DNA of 37,781 nt from JAWLGW01 sp964569055. Lineage in GTDB: Bacteria > Planctomycetota > J058. The notes beneath the pieces are model-generated. The model saw only the letters and a program-made list of their open reading frames with translations. It did not search any database and was not told the DNA's origin. The stretch's first letter is position 1. Each line of letters begins with the position of its first letter. The stretch is taken from positions 1 through 37,781 of the forward strand of contig CAZMSZ010000022.1 of NCBI GenBank assembly GCA_964569055.1, read 5' to 3'. Shown in pieces: positions 1 through 9,311 of this stretch. Position numbers and translations under genes: made by a program.

Positions 1-250
1 CGTGGACTTCGCCAGCGACAGCTCTTCCTTGGCGGTCTTGGCGCTCTTGGCGGTTAGTTCTCGGGCGAGGGCGTGGACCTCGCCAGCGTCAGCTCTTCTT
101 GGCGCGCTTGGAGCGTTCGACTCGGCCTCCGACTCCGTCCGGGTCTTGGCGGCTCTTGGCGGTTAGTTCTCGGGCCAGGGCGTGGACCTCGCCAGCGTCA
201 GCTCTTCTTGGCGCGCTTGGAGCGTTCGACTCGGCCTCCGACTCCGTCCC
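1..250. repeat. Tandem repeat, about 109-bp unit
   Basis: A unit beginning CGTGGACCTCGCCAGCGTC occurs at 72 and again at 181, a period of 109 bp, with near-identical sequence through to about 249. A diverged and shortened copy starts at base 1. Each unit contains TTGGCGG and TTAGTTCTCGGG blocks. Neither strand gives a convincing protein, and the repeat lies downstream of the nos operon, so I treat it as non-coding. The window begins inside the array, so the true copy number is unknown. Confidence 0.75.
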
Positions 251-394
251 CGTTCTCCGTACAAGCCGCGAGCCGCGCAGACTCCGGGGGGAACCGAGAT
301 GCGCGGCCCGCAGCACCGCAGGCGAAGCTACGCCACGGCGCTCACCAGGATGGCTCGGGGGCGCAGATCCCGCCAGGGGGCACCCCCGCGTCGC
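251..394. other. Intergenic tail of the nos operon
   Basis: No gene is supported between the repeat array and the stop codon of the DGC gene. A short GGGGG-CA-CCCCC hairpin sits at 376-387, just past that stop codon on the minus strand, but no T-tract follows, so it is not called as a terminator. Confidence 0.5.
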
Positions 395-847
395 TCAGGG
401 AGCGAGCCCGGCCCCGCCGTTCGCCTGCGGCGTCGGGGCCTGGTGCTCGTTCGCGGCCGCCTGCCGCTCGGTGTGCGCGTTCAACACCCCCGGCAGCCGC
501 CAGCTCAGCCGCTCGAGCACCTCGGCGGCCTGCTTGCGGTCGAACTCGGCGTGCAGCTTCTTCTGCACGCCCTCGTCGGAGAGCGTGACGTGCAGGGCGG
601 GGGTCACCTCGTGGCGCGCCAGGCAGCGGGCGGCGCAGTGGAGCTGGCAGCCGTCGATCGCCACGATCGGGCGGCCCGAGCGGGCCAGGCGGACCAGGCT
701 CGGCACGTCGCCGCCGATCCCGGCGATGCAGGACATCTCCGCCTCGCCGCGGCGGTCGAGCCCGATCGCGACCCAGTTGGCGAGCTGCGCCGCGCTCGAG
801 CAGCCCGAGCACGAGTACACGAGCGGGAGGTCGCGGCGGGCCGTCAT
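395..847 (-). CDS. DGC-family putative zinc-binding protein, last gene of the nos operon
   Basis: A 150-residue cysteine-rich protein without signal peptide or membrane span, so probably cytoplasmic. Cysteines fall in the order typical of the DGC family (PF08859): CSGC at 13-16, SC at 39-40 followed by a Gly-rich turn, and a DGC segment at 65-67 followed by C71 and C75. The family is presumed to bind metal; its biochemical role is not established. The last 40 or so residues are an Ala/Gln-rich extension. The ATG overlaps the nosL stop codon (ATGA), so translation is probably coupled and a role in copper or metal supply to N2O reductase is an inference. An alternative is a general metal or redox-stress protein carried along in the operon. 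Confidence 0.75.
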   Translation of the reverse strand: MTARRDLPLVYSCSGCSSAAQLANWVAIGLDRRGEAEMSCIAGIGGDVPSLVRLARSGRPIVAIDGCQLHCAARCLARHEVTPALHVTLSDEGVQKKLHAEFDRKQAAEVLERLSWRLPGVLNAHTERQAAANEHQAPTPQANGGAGLAP

Positions 848-1323
848 GGCGCGCCTCCAACCGCCTCCGCGAGCAGCTCGCCGAACGTGCGCACCCGCCC
901 GCCGTTCACGGCCGCGAAGGCGGCGGCGTCGCGCGGGGCGGCGAACGCCACGATCCCGCTGCCCATGGGCGTGACCACGTCGGGCGCGACCACGAACCGC
1001 GCCTGCTCGGCGCGCACCCACCCCTGCGTGGGGTGGTCGTGGACCCAGGTCGCGGCGACGTCCTCGGCGCGCGTCCGGCGGAACGCCAGGAGGTCGCCCA
1101 CGTCGTCGAAGCGCCGCACCTCCCCGGCCGGGGTCTCGTACGCCGCGGCGAACCGCCGCTCGGTCACGTGCATCAGGCACGCGTCGCACAGGTCCTCGCC
1201 GTAGCGGATCGAGGGCGGCTGTGTGCCGGGCTCGACCCGCTCGCCGCGGGGCGCGAGCCCGACCGCCAGGCCGACGACCCCAGGCAGCGCCAGGGCGCCC
1301 AGCGCCAGCCACAGCCGCTTCAC
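844..1323 (-). CDS. nosL: NosL, copper-binding accessory protein of N2O reductase
   Basis: A 159-residue protein with an N-terminal hydrophobic segment (about residues 4-23), then the NosL signature YGEDLCDACLMHV, with C46, C49 and M51 in the position of the family's Cu(I)-binding site. NosL carries copper to NosZ maturation in the periplasm. Most NosL proteins are lipoproteins, but no lipobox cysteine is visible here, so this one is probably membrane-anchored or secreted by a plain signal. The GTG start overlaps the nosY stop (GTGA), and homologous residues begin soon after it. The gene is within the run of coupled nos genes, which supports the assignment. Confidence 0.88.
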   Translation of the reverse strand: MKRLWLALGALALPGVVGLAVGLAPRGERVEPGTQPPSIRYGEDLCDACLMHVTERRFAAAYETPAGEVRRFDDVGDLLAFRRTRAEDVAATWVHDHPTQGWVRAEQARFVVAPDVVTPMGSGIVAFAAPRDAAAFAAVNGGRVRTFGELLAEAVGGAP

Positions 1324-2153
1324 AGGGCACCTCCCCGCCGGAACAGCGCGTAGCCCCCGCCCAGCGGCACGACGACCCACCCCGCGAGGAGTGCCACGAG
1401 CAGCGGGAGGAGCGCGCCCTCCCAGGTGCGCGCCGCGTACAGCCCGGCGGGGCCGAGCACCTCGAGGTTGCCGTGGCCAAACAGCACGGCCGCGAGCTTG
1501 AACACCGAGAGCGGGTTGGCGAGCGAGAGGCCCAGCAGCGCGCTCACGTCGAGCTGCAGCACCACCGCGGTCCCCATCAGGCCGAGGTCGCCCAGGAACA
1601 CCAGCGTCAGCCAGGCGAACACCGCCACCCCCACCGCCGAGGAGGCGCGCCGGGCGGTGGTCGAGATCAGGAGGCCGAGCGCCAGGCTGATAAGCCCGAG
1701 CAGGAACGCCAGCCCGGCCAGCCCGAGGAACGCGCCCGCGTCTGCCCCGCCCGCGCGCAGCGCGATCGCCGCGCCGCTGAGGCCGAACCCGAGCAGCAGC
1801 GAGGCCAGGAGCGCCCCCGCCAGGCCGAAGAACTTGCCGAGGAACAGCTCGAGCGGCGTCACCGGCTGCGAGAGCAGGTAGAGCAGGGAGCCGCGCTCGC
1901 GCTCGGCGGCGATCGCCAGCGCGCCCAGGGTCAGCCCCATGAGCGGGATCACGACCATCACCAGGTTGACCAGGCTGGCCGCGGTCCGGCCGAAGCCGGC
2001 CAGGGCCACGCCGCCCCCGCCCGAGGCGCCCAGGGCCGAGAACCCGAGCGCAGGCGCGGCGAGGGCCGCGGTGTACAGCAGGAACCACCGGTTGCGCAGG
2101 GCGTCGCGCAGCTCCTTGCGCGCGAGCGTCACCACGTTCTCGAGCTCGGTCAC
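1320..2153 (-). CDS. nosY: NosY, ABC permease of the NosDFY complex
   Basis: A 277-residue integral membrane protein of the ABC-2 permease type with about six spans. The N-terminal TLARKELRDALRNRWF amphipathic stretch is the usual cytoplasmic coupling region before the first span. The AERERGSLLYLLSQPVTP segment near residue 90 is characteristic of NosY. It forms the membrane channel of the NosDFY transporter needed for copper-site assembly in NosZ. Translation starts with GTG, overlapping the stop of the nosD-nosF gene by GTGA, so subunits of one complex are made in series. Length matches ordinary NosY (about 275 residues). Confidence 0.92.
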   Translation of the reverse strand: MTELENVVTLARKELRDALRNRWFLLYTAALAAPALGFSALGASGGGGVALAGFGRTAASLVNLVMVVIPLMGLTLGALAIAAERERGSLLYLLSQPVTPLELFLGKFFGLAGALLASLLLGFGLSGAAIALRAGGADAGAFLGLAGLAFLLGLISLALGLLISTTARRASSAVGVAVFAWLTLVFLGDLGLMGTAVVLQLDVSALLGLSLANPLSVFKLAAVLFGHGNLEVLGPAGLYAARTWEGALLPLLVALLAGWVVVPLGGGYALFRRGGAL

Positions 2154-4504
2154 GGCGCGCTCCTCTCCGGCTCGGCGCGGCCGAGCTCGAACCCGTGCAC
2201 CTCCACCCCGGCCGCGTCGAGGAGCGCGAGCGGGCGGGCCTTGCCGCGCGGGTCGACCCGCACCGTCAGGCCCGCGCCCTCGAGCTCGGGCGCGAACCCC
2301 GCCTCGCTCAACACCGCCGCCGCCCGCTCGCGCTCCGCCTCGCCCACCACGAGGTGCAGCACCGAGCGCAGCCCGAGGTGCTCGCCCAGGCGACCGGCGG
2401 GGACGTCGGCCTCGAGCCGTCCGCGCTCGAGCACCAGCACCCGGTCGCACAGCGCGGTCACCTCCTCCAGGCGGTGCGAGGAGAACACCAGCGCCTTGCC
2501 GCGCGCCTTGAGCTCGCCGAGCAGGCCCAGGAGCGCCGCGCGGGCCCGGGCGTCGAGGTTGGCGGTCGGCTCGTCGAGGACGAGCAGCGGCGGGTCGGCC
2601 AGGAGGGCCACCGCCAGCGCCAGCCGCTGCTTGAGCCCGCCCGACAGCTCGCGCACCGCCTTGTGGGCGTGCTCCGCCAGGCCGAGCCGCGCCAGCAGCG
2701 CGGGGATCGGGGCGAGCGAGGTCTGCTTGAGCCGCGCGTAGAAGCGCAGCGTCTCGCGCACCGACAGGTCGTCGTGGAAGCCGAGCTCCTGCGGCACGAA
2801 CCCGATCCGGCGCCGCGCGCCCTTGCCGTCGGCGGCCACGTCGATCCCGTCGATCCGCACCTCGCCCGCGTAGGGGAGGAGGCCCAGCAGGCAGCGGATC
2901 GCGGTGGTCTTGCCGGCCCCGTTGGCGCCCCACAGGGCGACCGCCTCGCCGGGCGAGACCGCGAACCCGAGCCCGTCCACCGCCCGCGCGGCGCCGAACG
3001 CCTTGACCAGCCCGCGGACCTCGACCAGCGCGCGGCCCGCCGCTGCAGCCACCGCCGCGGTCGCCTCCTCCTCGGGCGCAGCGGCCGCCGTCGCCCGGCG
3101 GTCGCGCCGGTGCGGCAGGAGCGGCTGCGCGACCAGGAACGCTGCCAACAGGCCGAGCGCCGCCGAGGCGGCCAGCAGCGCGCCCGGGCCCCTCTCGCCG
3201 CCGGCCGACACCCCGAGCGGCAGCACGACCGCCATCAGCGGCGCCGGGTCGGTCAGCTTGGGCTGGGGCCGGACGAGCGGGAACGCGCGGGCCGCGAGGT
3301 CGACCGCCTCGGCGGCCGGGCTGTAGGAGAACAGCCGCAGCGCCGGGTCGCGGTCGACGAGGCTCTCGAACAGGCGCTCCGCGCGGTACGGCACGTCGCC
3401 GCGCCCGTCGCGGTCGGCGTCGTAGCCGGCGTAGTCGCTCCAGTAGTTGCCGAGCCACACGTTCCCCTCGAGCCGCCCGCCGCCCGTGAGGCTGACCTGC
3501 TCGCGGTTGTCCAGAAACGCGTTCCCCCGGTAGGTGTTGCGCCGCACCAGCGGCAACAGGCGCACGCCCGCGTCGTTGGCGGCGAACACGTTGCGCTCGA
3601 ACAGCAGCGTGGCGTCGACCTCGCGCGGCGAGTTGTCGACGTAGGCCCCGACCCGGTTGTCGACGAACACGTTGTCGGCGACGAGCGCGTCGTCCATGTC
3701 CTTGAGCCCGACCCCGTAGCCGCTCGGGCCGCGGTTGCCGCGCATGAGGTTGCGGGTCAGCCGCAGGCGCCGGCTGTACATCAGGAACACGCCGACCGAG
3801 TTGCCCGTGAGGCGGTTGCCTGCGATCTCCGCATCGTCGCAGTACATGAAGTGCAGGCCGTAGCGCCCGCCGCTCACCACGTTGCCGCGGACCACCAGGC
3901 CCGACGAGTACCACAGCACCACGTCGCGGGCGTCACGGACGACGTTCTCCTCGAGCCGCACGCCGTCGCTGTACCACACCCGGATCGCGTCGCCGCGGCG
4001 CGGCAGGTCGAGCGGCTTGCTCTCGATCCAGTTGCGCCGCACGACCACGCCGGGCGCGCGCCGGACGTAGACCCCGAACAGGGTGTCCTCCAGGCGGTTC
4101 CCCTCCACCACCACCTCGGGCGCCTCGATCGCGATCCCCGAGCTCTCCTGGTCGAGCGAGGCGCCGCTGCCGCGCACCACGAACCCGCGCAGGCTCGCGC
4201 CCGCGGCCGTGATCCGCACCACGGTCCCCACGCCCTCCCCCGCGATCACCGGCCAGCCGTGGCCGACGAGGGCGATCCGCTCGTCGATCACCAGCGCGCC
4301 GCGCTCGCCGCGCGGGTAGATCCCGCCCAGCACGTGCACCGCGTCGCCGTCGCGCGCCGCGGCGAGCGCCTCCTCGAGCGTCGTGAACGGACCCGCCGGC
4401 GAGACGCGCAGGACGCGCGGCGCCGGCTGGGCGCGCGCGGCGGCGAGCGGCGCGAGCAGCGCCAGGGCCAGGCCGCCGAGCAGGAGCGCGCGGGGCGCCC
4501 TCAC
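2150..4504 (-). CDS. NosD-NosF fusion: periplasmic beta-helix joined to ABC ATPase
   Basis: A 784-residue protein combining two normally separate Nos subunits. Residues 1-26 are a Sec signal peptide; 28-430 form the NosD right-handed parallel beta-helix with repeated N-x-V/F rungs and the GNYWSDYAGYDADRDG motif typical of NosD; about 441-463 is one membrane span ending in HRRDRR; 464-490 is an Ala/Glu linker; 491-784 is NosF. The ATPase looks intact: Walker A GANGAGKT 526-533, Q-loop Q572, signature LSGG 620-623, Walker B LLVLDE 640-645, H-loop H677. The topology works: helix outside, positive residues and ATPase inside. The reading frame runs straight through with no internal stop. The GTG start overlaps the nosB stop and the stop overlaps the nosY start. 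Standard bacteria encode NosD and NosF separately. Confidence 0.92.
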   Translation of the reverse strand: MRAPRALLLGGLALALLAPLAAARAQPAPRVLRVSPAGPFTTLEEALAAARDGDAVHVLGGIYPRGERGALVIDERIALVGHGWPVIAGEGVGTVVRITAAGASLRGFVVRGSGASLDQESSGIAIEAPEVVVEGNRLEDTLFGVYVRRAPGVVVRRNWIESKPLDLPRRGDAIRVWYSDGVRLEENVVRDARDVVLWYSSGLVVRGNVVSGGRYGLHFMYCDDAEIAGNRLTGNSVGVFLMYSRRLRLTRNLMRGNRGPSGYGVGLKDMDDALVADNVFVDNRVGAYVDNSPREVDATLLFERNVFAANDAGVRLLPLVRRNTYRGNAFLDNREQVSLTGGGRLEGNVWLGNYWSDYAGYDADRDGRGDVPYRAERLFESLVDRDPALRLFSYSPAAEAVDLAARAFPLVRPQPKLTDPAPLMAVVLPLGVSAGGERGPGALLAASAALGLLAAFLVAQPLLPHRRDRRATAAAAPEEEATAAVAAAAGRALVEVRGLVKAFGAARAVDGLGFAVSPGEAVALWGANGAGKTTAIRCLLGLLPYAGEVRIDGIDVAADGKGARRRIGFVPQELGFHDDLSVRETLRFYARLKQTSLAPIPALLARLGLAEHAHKAVRELSGGLKQRLALAVALLADPPLLVLDEPTANLDARARAALLGLLGELKARGKALVFSSHRLEEVTALCDRVLVLERGRLEADVPAGRLGEHLGLRSVLHLVVGEAERERAAAVLSEAGFAPELEGAGLTVRVDPRGKARPLALLDAAGVEVHGFELGRAEPERSAP

Positions 4505-5160
4505 GCGGGGACCTCCTCCCGCGCCGCCTCCAGCCGGTCGACCAGCGGCTTGAACGCGCGCCGGTGGTAGTAGAGCGCGACCACGATCAGGGCCGAGGCG
4601 AACAGCGCGCACCACAGCCCGACGTCGGGGAGCGCCACGGTGCGGAACTGCCCGACCCACCCCTCGCCGAGCACCGGCGGCACGAACGGCTTGATCGAGC
4701 TCGAGAGCGGCGCCTTGGGGTCGAGGTGGGTCCCGAACGTCCGCAGCCAGTAGTGGAGGTCGGCCAGGAACACGAACGGGAACGAGAAGGCGGGCAGCGT
4801 GAGGAGCACGACCCACTTGGTGTGGACGAACACCGCGCCCGCGAGCAGGAGCGCCAGCCCGCCGATCGCCCAGCCGCCCACCTCGCGCTCGAGCTTGGCC
4901 GCGTCGTTCAGCGGGCGCATGCCGATGTAGTGGTTGAGCCGATCGATCTCCTCGACGTCGCCGGTGAGGCGGTCGACGTAGGCCCGCACCTGCAGGCCCT
5001 TGGGGTACTGCGGGGCGTAGAGCGTCATGCGCCACACCGGCTGGACCAGCGCCACCAGCAGGGCGAGCGCGGCCAGCAGCAGCAGCGCGGTCGGGAGCAG
5101 GAACTCGGCGCGGCGGTGGCCGCCGGCGGGGACCCGGGGGCCCAGGAAGCTGCTCAGCAT
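4501..5160 (-). CDS. nosB: NosB-like membrane protein of clade II nos clusters
   Basis: A 219-residue protein with about four membrane spans (near 20-42, 94-112, 114-134 and 183-200). Between the first two spans is a conserved-looking outer loop with APQYPKGL, DRLTGDVEEID and LNHYIGMRPL. Membrane proteins of unknown function called NosB lie between nosZ and nosD in atypical (clade II) nos clusters such as that of Wolinella, and position, size and topology match here. The LNHYIGM segment is also seen in copper-handling proteins, as far as I recall, so metal handling is possible. The ATG is preceded by AGGAAGAG. The function is not established, and the symbol rests mainly on gene order. Confidence 0.7.
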   Translation of the reverse strand: MLSSFLGPRVPAGGHRRAEFLLPTALLLLAALALLVALVQPVWRMTLYAPQYPKGLQVRAYVDRLTGDVEEIDRLNHYIGMRPLNDAAKLEREVGGWAIGGLALLLAGAVFVHTKWVVLLTLPAFSFPFVFLADLHYWLRTFGTHLDPKAPLSSSIKPFVPPVLGEGWVGQFRTVALPDVGLWCALFASALIVVALYYHRRAFKPLVDRLEAAREEVPA

Positions 5161-5242
5161 GATCTCTTCCTTCGAGGAGCGCCGCCCGGCGCGGCGAGCG
5201 GGAGAGGTAGGACCGCCCCGCCGCGCCGGACCGCGCGTCCCG

Positions 5243-7249
<2,007 letters not shown>

Positions 7250-7285
7250 GAGTGCTCCTGGGTCGGCGACCCGCGGGCGTAGAGG

Positions 7286-7302
7286 GGGCGGGAGCGCCGC
7301 CC
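7286..7302 (-). promoter_or_regulatory. Small GC hairpin between cytochrome c gene and nosZ
   Basis: GGGCGG-GAGCG-CCGCCC forms a 6-bp perfect stem in the 90-bp spacer between the cytochrome gene and nosZ. It could stabilise the nosZ transcript 5' end or partly terminate. No T-tract follows on the minus strand. In DNA this GC-rich such stems occur by chance, so the call is weak. Confidence 0.25.
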
Positions 7303-7339
7303 GCGGCGGCGCCCGACGGAGAGGAGGAGGTGAGCCCGG

Positions 7340-7750
7340 TCAGTTCAGGCTGCGGATGTAGGTGACGATCGCCTGGAGCTTGGCGTCGTCGAGCGCCGGG
7401 TTCCCGCCCTTGGGCGGCATGGCGATCTTGGTGGTGTTGGCCGGGTCGTCGGTGCCGCGGCCCTTCTTGATGAACGCGACGAGCTCGGCGTCGCTGAGGC
7501 CCTGCACGAACTCGCTGCTCACCATGTCCTTGCCGAGGTTCGGCAGGCCCTTGGCGTCCATGCCGTGGCAGGCCGCGCAGCTCATTTCGTACAGCTTCTT
7601 GCCGTCGTGGGCGCGGGCGGCCGGCTTGGCCGCGGGCTTGGGGGTGGTCGCGCTGGCGGCGTGGGTCGAGCCGCCGGGGCAGCCGGTGAGGAGGAGCAGC
7701 CCGAGGGCGGGGACGGTCAGCAGCGCAGCGCGGCGCAGCGGGAGGTGCAT
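7340..7750 (-). CDS. Lipoprotein monohaem cytochrome c, first gene of the nos operon
   Basis: A 136-residue protein with a lipoprotein signal ending LLLLTGC, an Ala/Pro/Lys-rich linker, and a class I cytochrome c domain: haem motif CAACH, then an AMPPKGG segment supplying the distal Met ligand. It is expected to be anchored in a membrane facing the periplasm. Sitting directly upstream of nosZ on the same strand, it is the obvious candidate electron donor to the CuA site, standing in for the NosC cytochromes of other clade II clusters; that role is inferred. I chose the ATG at 7750 because AGGA lies about 6 nt before it. An ATG two codons upstream has AGGA directly adjoining it, which is less suitable. 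Confidence 0.88.
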   Translation of the reverse strand: MHLPLRRAALLTVPALGLLLLTGCPGGSTHAASATTPKPAAKPAARAHDGKKLYEMSCAACHGMDAKGLPNLGKDMVSSEFVQGLSDAELVAFIKKGRGTDDPANTTKIAMPPKGGNPALDDAKLQAIVTYIRSLN

Positions 7751-8028
7751 TCTCATTCCTTCGAGTAGAGCGCTCGGTCGTGGGTTCATGAACCGGGGCC
7801 GTGCAAGGCTCGTGCCCCGCTCGGCGTCGGGGCGGAGCGCTGCTCGAGCAGGGAGTTGCGCCGGTTCGCCGCGAGGCGCGTCGCAGCGGCGTGACCGGCC
7901 GCGAGCGGGCTCCGGCGCGTGTGACAGCGCGCAGGCGCGCTCGCGCGATCAGCGGATATGGGTGTCTGTTGAGTGGGCAGCCGAGCGCGCGTCGCGTCGG
8001 CGCGACAGTCACGGCGGTGTGACGGCCT
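7751..8028. other. Intergenic region upstream of the nos operon
   Basis: This 278-bp region separates the nos operon from the radical-SAM gene on the same strand. It holds the GGTTCATGAACC palindrome and AGGA before the cytochrome start. No convincing sigma-70 or sigma-54 promoter and no terminator could be read. A short open frame across the palindrome is not considered a gene. Confidence 0.5.
7783..7794. promoter_or_regulatory. Perfect palindrome GGTTCATGAACC upstream of the nos operon
   Basis: A 12-bp perfect inverted repeat centred about 38 bp before the cytochrome c ATG, in the only long spacer upstream of the nos genes. Its place suits an operator for the operon. It does not match the FNR/NNR half-site TTGAT, so the cognate regulator cannot be named. 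Confidence 0.4.
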
Positions 8029-9192
8029 TCAGTACAGCCAGCGCTCCAGCGCGTACGGGGCCGTGCGCCGCGGGCGCAGCCCCGCCCGCAGCGCGGCCGT
8101 CTGGGCCGCCAGCTCCGTCGGCGCCAGGGGCGTCAGGCCCTCGTCGGCCGCGCGGCGCGCGTAGCGCCCGCCCGGGTGGACCACGAGCGGGGACAGGAAC
8201 ACCAGGTCGCGCCGCTCGAGCGGGAGCCCGCTCACGAGCGCGAGCGTCTCTTCCACGTGGGCGCGCGCGAACCGCGCCCCGCCCGCCCCGACGAGCACCA
8301 CCAGCCCCACCTCGAGCCCCGCCTCCTTGGCCGCGCGCACCAGGCCCGCCGCCGCGGCGGGGCCCCCGGGCTTGTCGAGCCAGGTGAGCAGCTCGGCGCA
8401 GCCGCTCTCGAGGCCGAGCGTCACCCGCCGCAGCCCGGCCTCGCGCAGGGCGGCCAGCTCGCGGGCCGGCTTGCCGGGCGGGGTGAAGGCGTCCACGAAC
8501 GCGTGGAACCCGCCGCGCGCCGGCTCGGCGAACCGGGCCGCGACCGCCTCCATGGCGGCCAGCAGCCGGCCGGTCGGGAGCAGCAGCGCGTTGGCGTCGC
8601 CGAGGAACACCCGATCGCGCAGGCTCGCGGCCACCCCGAGCAGCGCCTCCACCCGCTCGAGGTGGCCCGCGAGCGCCGGCGCGTCCTTGGCCCGGAACGG
8701 GACGTCCTCGTACAGCGTGCAGAACGTGCAGCGCCCGTAGCTGCAGCCCTCGGTGAGCTGGACCAGGAGCGCCTGCTGGCAGTCGGGCGGGAGGATCCGC
8801 ACGGCGCGATAGGTCGCGGCGAACCGCGCGGCATGGGCGGCGTAGGCGGCGAGGTCCCAGCGGCGCGCCCGCTCGAGCGCCGCCACCAGCCCGGGCCGGC
8901 CGACCTCCCCCGCGAGCGCTCCGCGCGCCAACAGGTCGCCCGCCACCAGCGCGCAGCCGCGCGCTCGCTCGAGCACCGCCTCGCGCGCGGCCGGCGCCAG
9001 CCGCCAGGGCCGCCCCCGCGCGCCGCGCCGGGCCTGGGCCTCGCCGCTCAGGCCGAGCCGCACGTGCTCGTCGCCGCGCCGCGCGGTGAGCAGGCGTCCG
9101 CGCAGGTCGAACACGTAGTGCTCGTCCGGATCGCCGGCCGTGTCGCCGTCGACCTCGAGGTGGAGCGCGTGTTGCGTGAGCGCGGCCCGCAT
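8029..9192 (-). CDS. Radical SAM protein with CX4CX2C cluster motif
   Basis: A 387-residue protein. The Fe-S motif is GCSYGRCTFC with C150, C155 and C158, spaced CX4CX2C rather than the usual CX3CX2C; a similarly spaced GCSHNKCTFC group exists among radical SAM proteins. Downstream are GDANAL near residue 200 and LGLESG near 265, in the places expected for the SAM-binding strands of the barrel. The first 130 residues are a separate, uncharacterised segment. The substrate is unknown. The gene diverges from the multihaem cytochrome gene, with 119 bp between starts, so the two may share regulation. No clear ribosome-binding site precedes the ATG, so the exact start is moderately certain. Confidence 0.8.
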   Translation of the reverse strand: MRAALTQHALHLEVDGDTAGDPDEHYVFDLRGRLLTARRGDEHVRLGLSGEAQARRGARGRPWRLAPAAREAVLERARGCALVAGDLLARGALAGEVGRPGLVAALERARRWDLAAYAAHAARFAATYRAVRILPPDCQQALLVQLTEGCSYGRCTFCTLYEDVPFRAKDAPALAGHLERVEALLGVAASLRDRVFLGDANALLLPTGRLLAAMEAVAARFAEPARGGFHAFVDAFTPPGKPARELAALREAGLRRVTLGLESGCAELLTWLDKPGGPAAAAGLVRAAKEAGLEVGLVVLVGAGGARFARAHVEETLALVSGLPLERRDLVFLSPLVVHPGGRYARRAADEGLTPLAPTELAAQTAALRAGLRPRRTAPYALERWLY

Positions 9193-9256
9193 GGGTGGAG
9201 GACGCGCCGGCGGCGACGTTGCGACGCGCCGGTGCGCTGGCTACAGTAGACCTGAT

Positions 9257-9280
9257 AATGGACATGGCAGTCCACTGTCG
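9257..9280. promoter_or_regulatory. Inverted repeat GGAC-N6-GTCC, candidate Rrf2-type operator (site 1)
   Basis: The core GGACATGGCAGTCC (9260-9273) lies between the divergent radical-SAM and multihaem cytochrome genes, 38 bp before the cytochrome ATG. GATAAT, a possible -10 hexamer, ends at 9259, directly beside the repeat, so a bound protein would block it. Over 24 bases it agrees at 18 positions with the site in front of the Rrf2 gene at 14752-14775. An outer ACAGT/ACTGT pair (9243-9247, 9274-9278) extends the symmetry. Confidence 0.55.
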
Positions 9281-9311
9281 ATCCGCGGACGCGGGACGAG
9301 GGGAGCGACGC

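Noticed and set aside
1..250. CRISPR array
   Set aside because: The unit is about 109 bp and tandem without unique spacers; no cas genes are present.
376..387. Intrinsic terminator after the DGC gene
   Set aside because: Five-bp stem with a two-base loop and no T-tract.
4505..5035. Extending the NosD-NosF frame upstream to 5035
   Set aside because: That part lies over nosB in another frame and has no folded-protein character; the GTG at 4504 is followed directly by a good signal peptide.
7783..7794. FNR/NNR box for the nos operon
   Set aside because: The palindrome lacks TTGAT/ATCAA half-sites.
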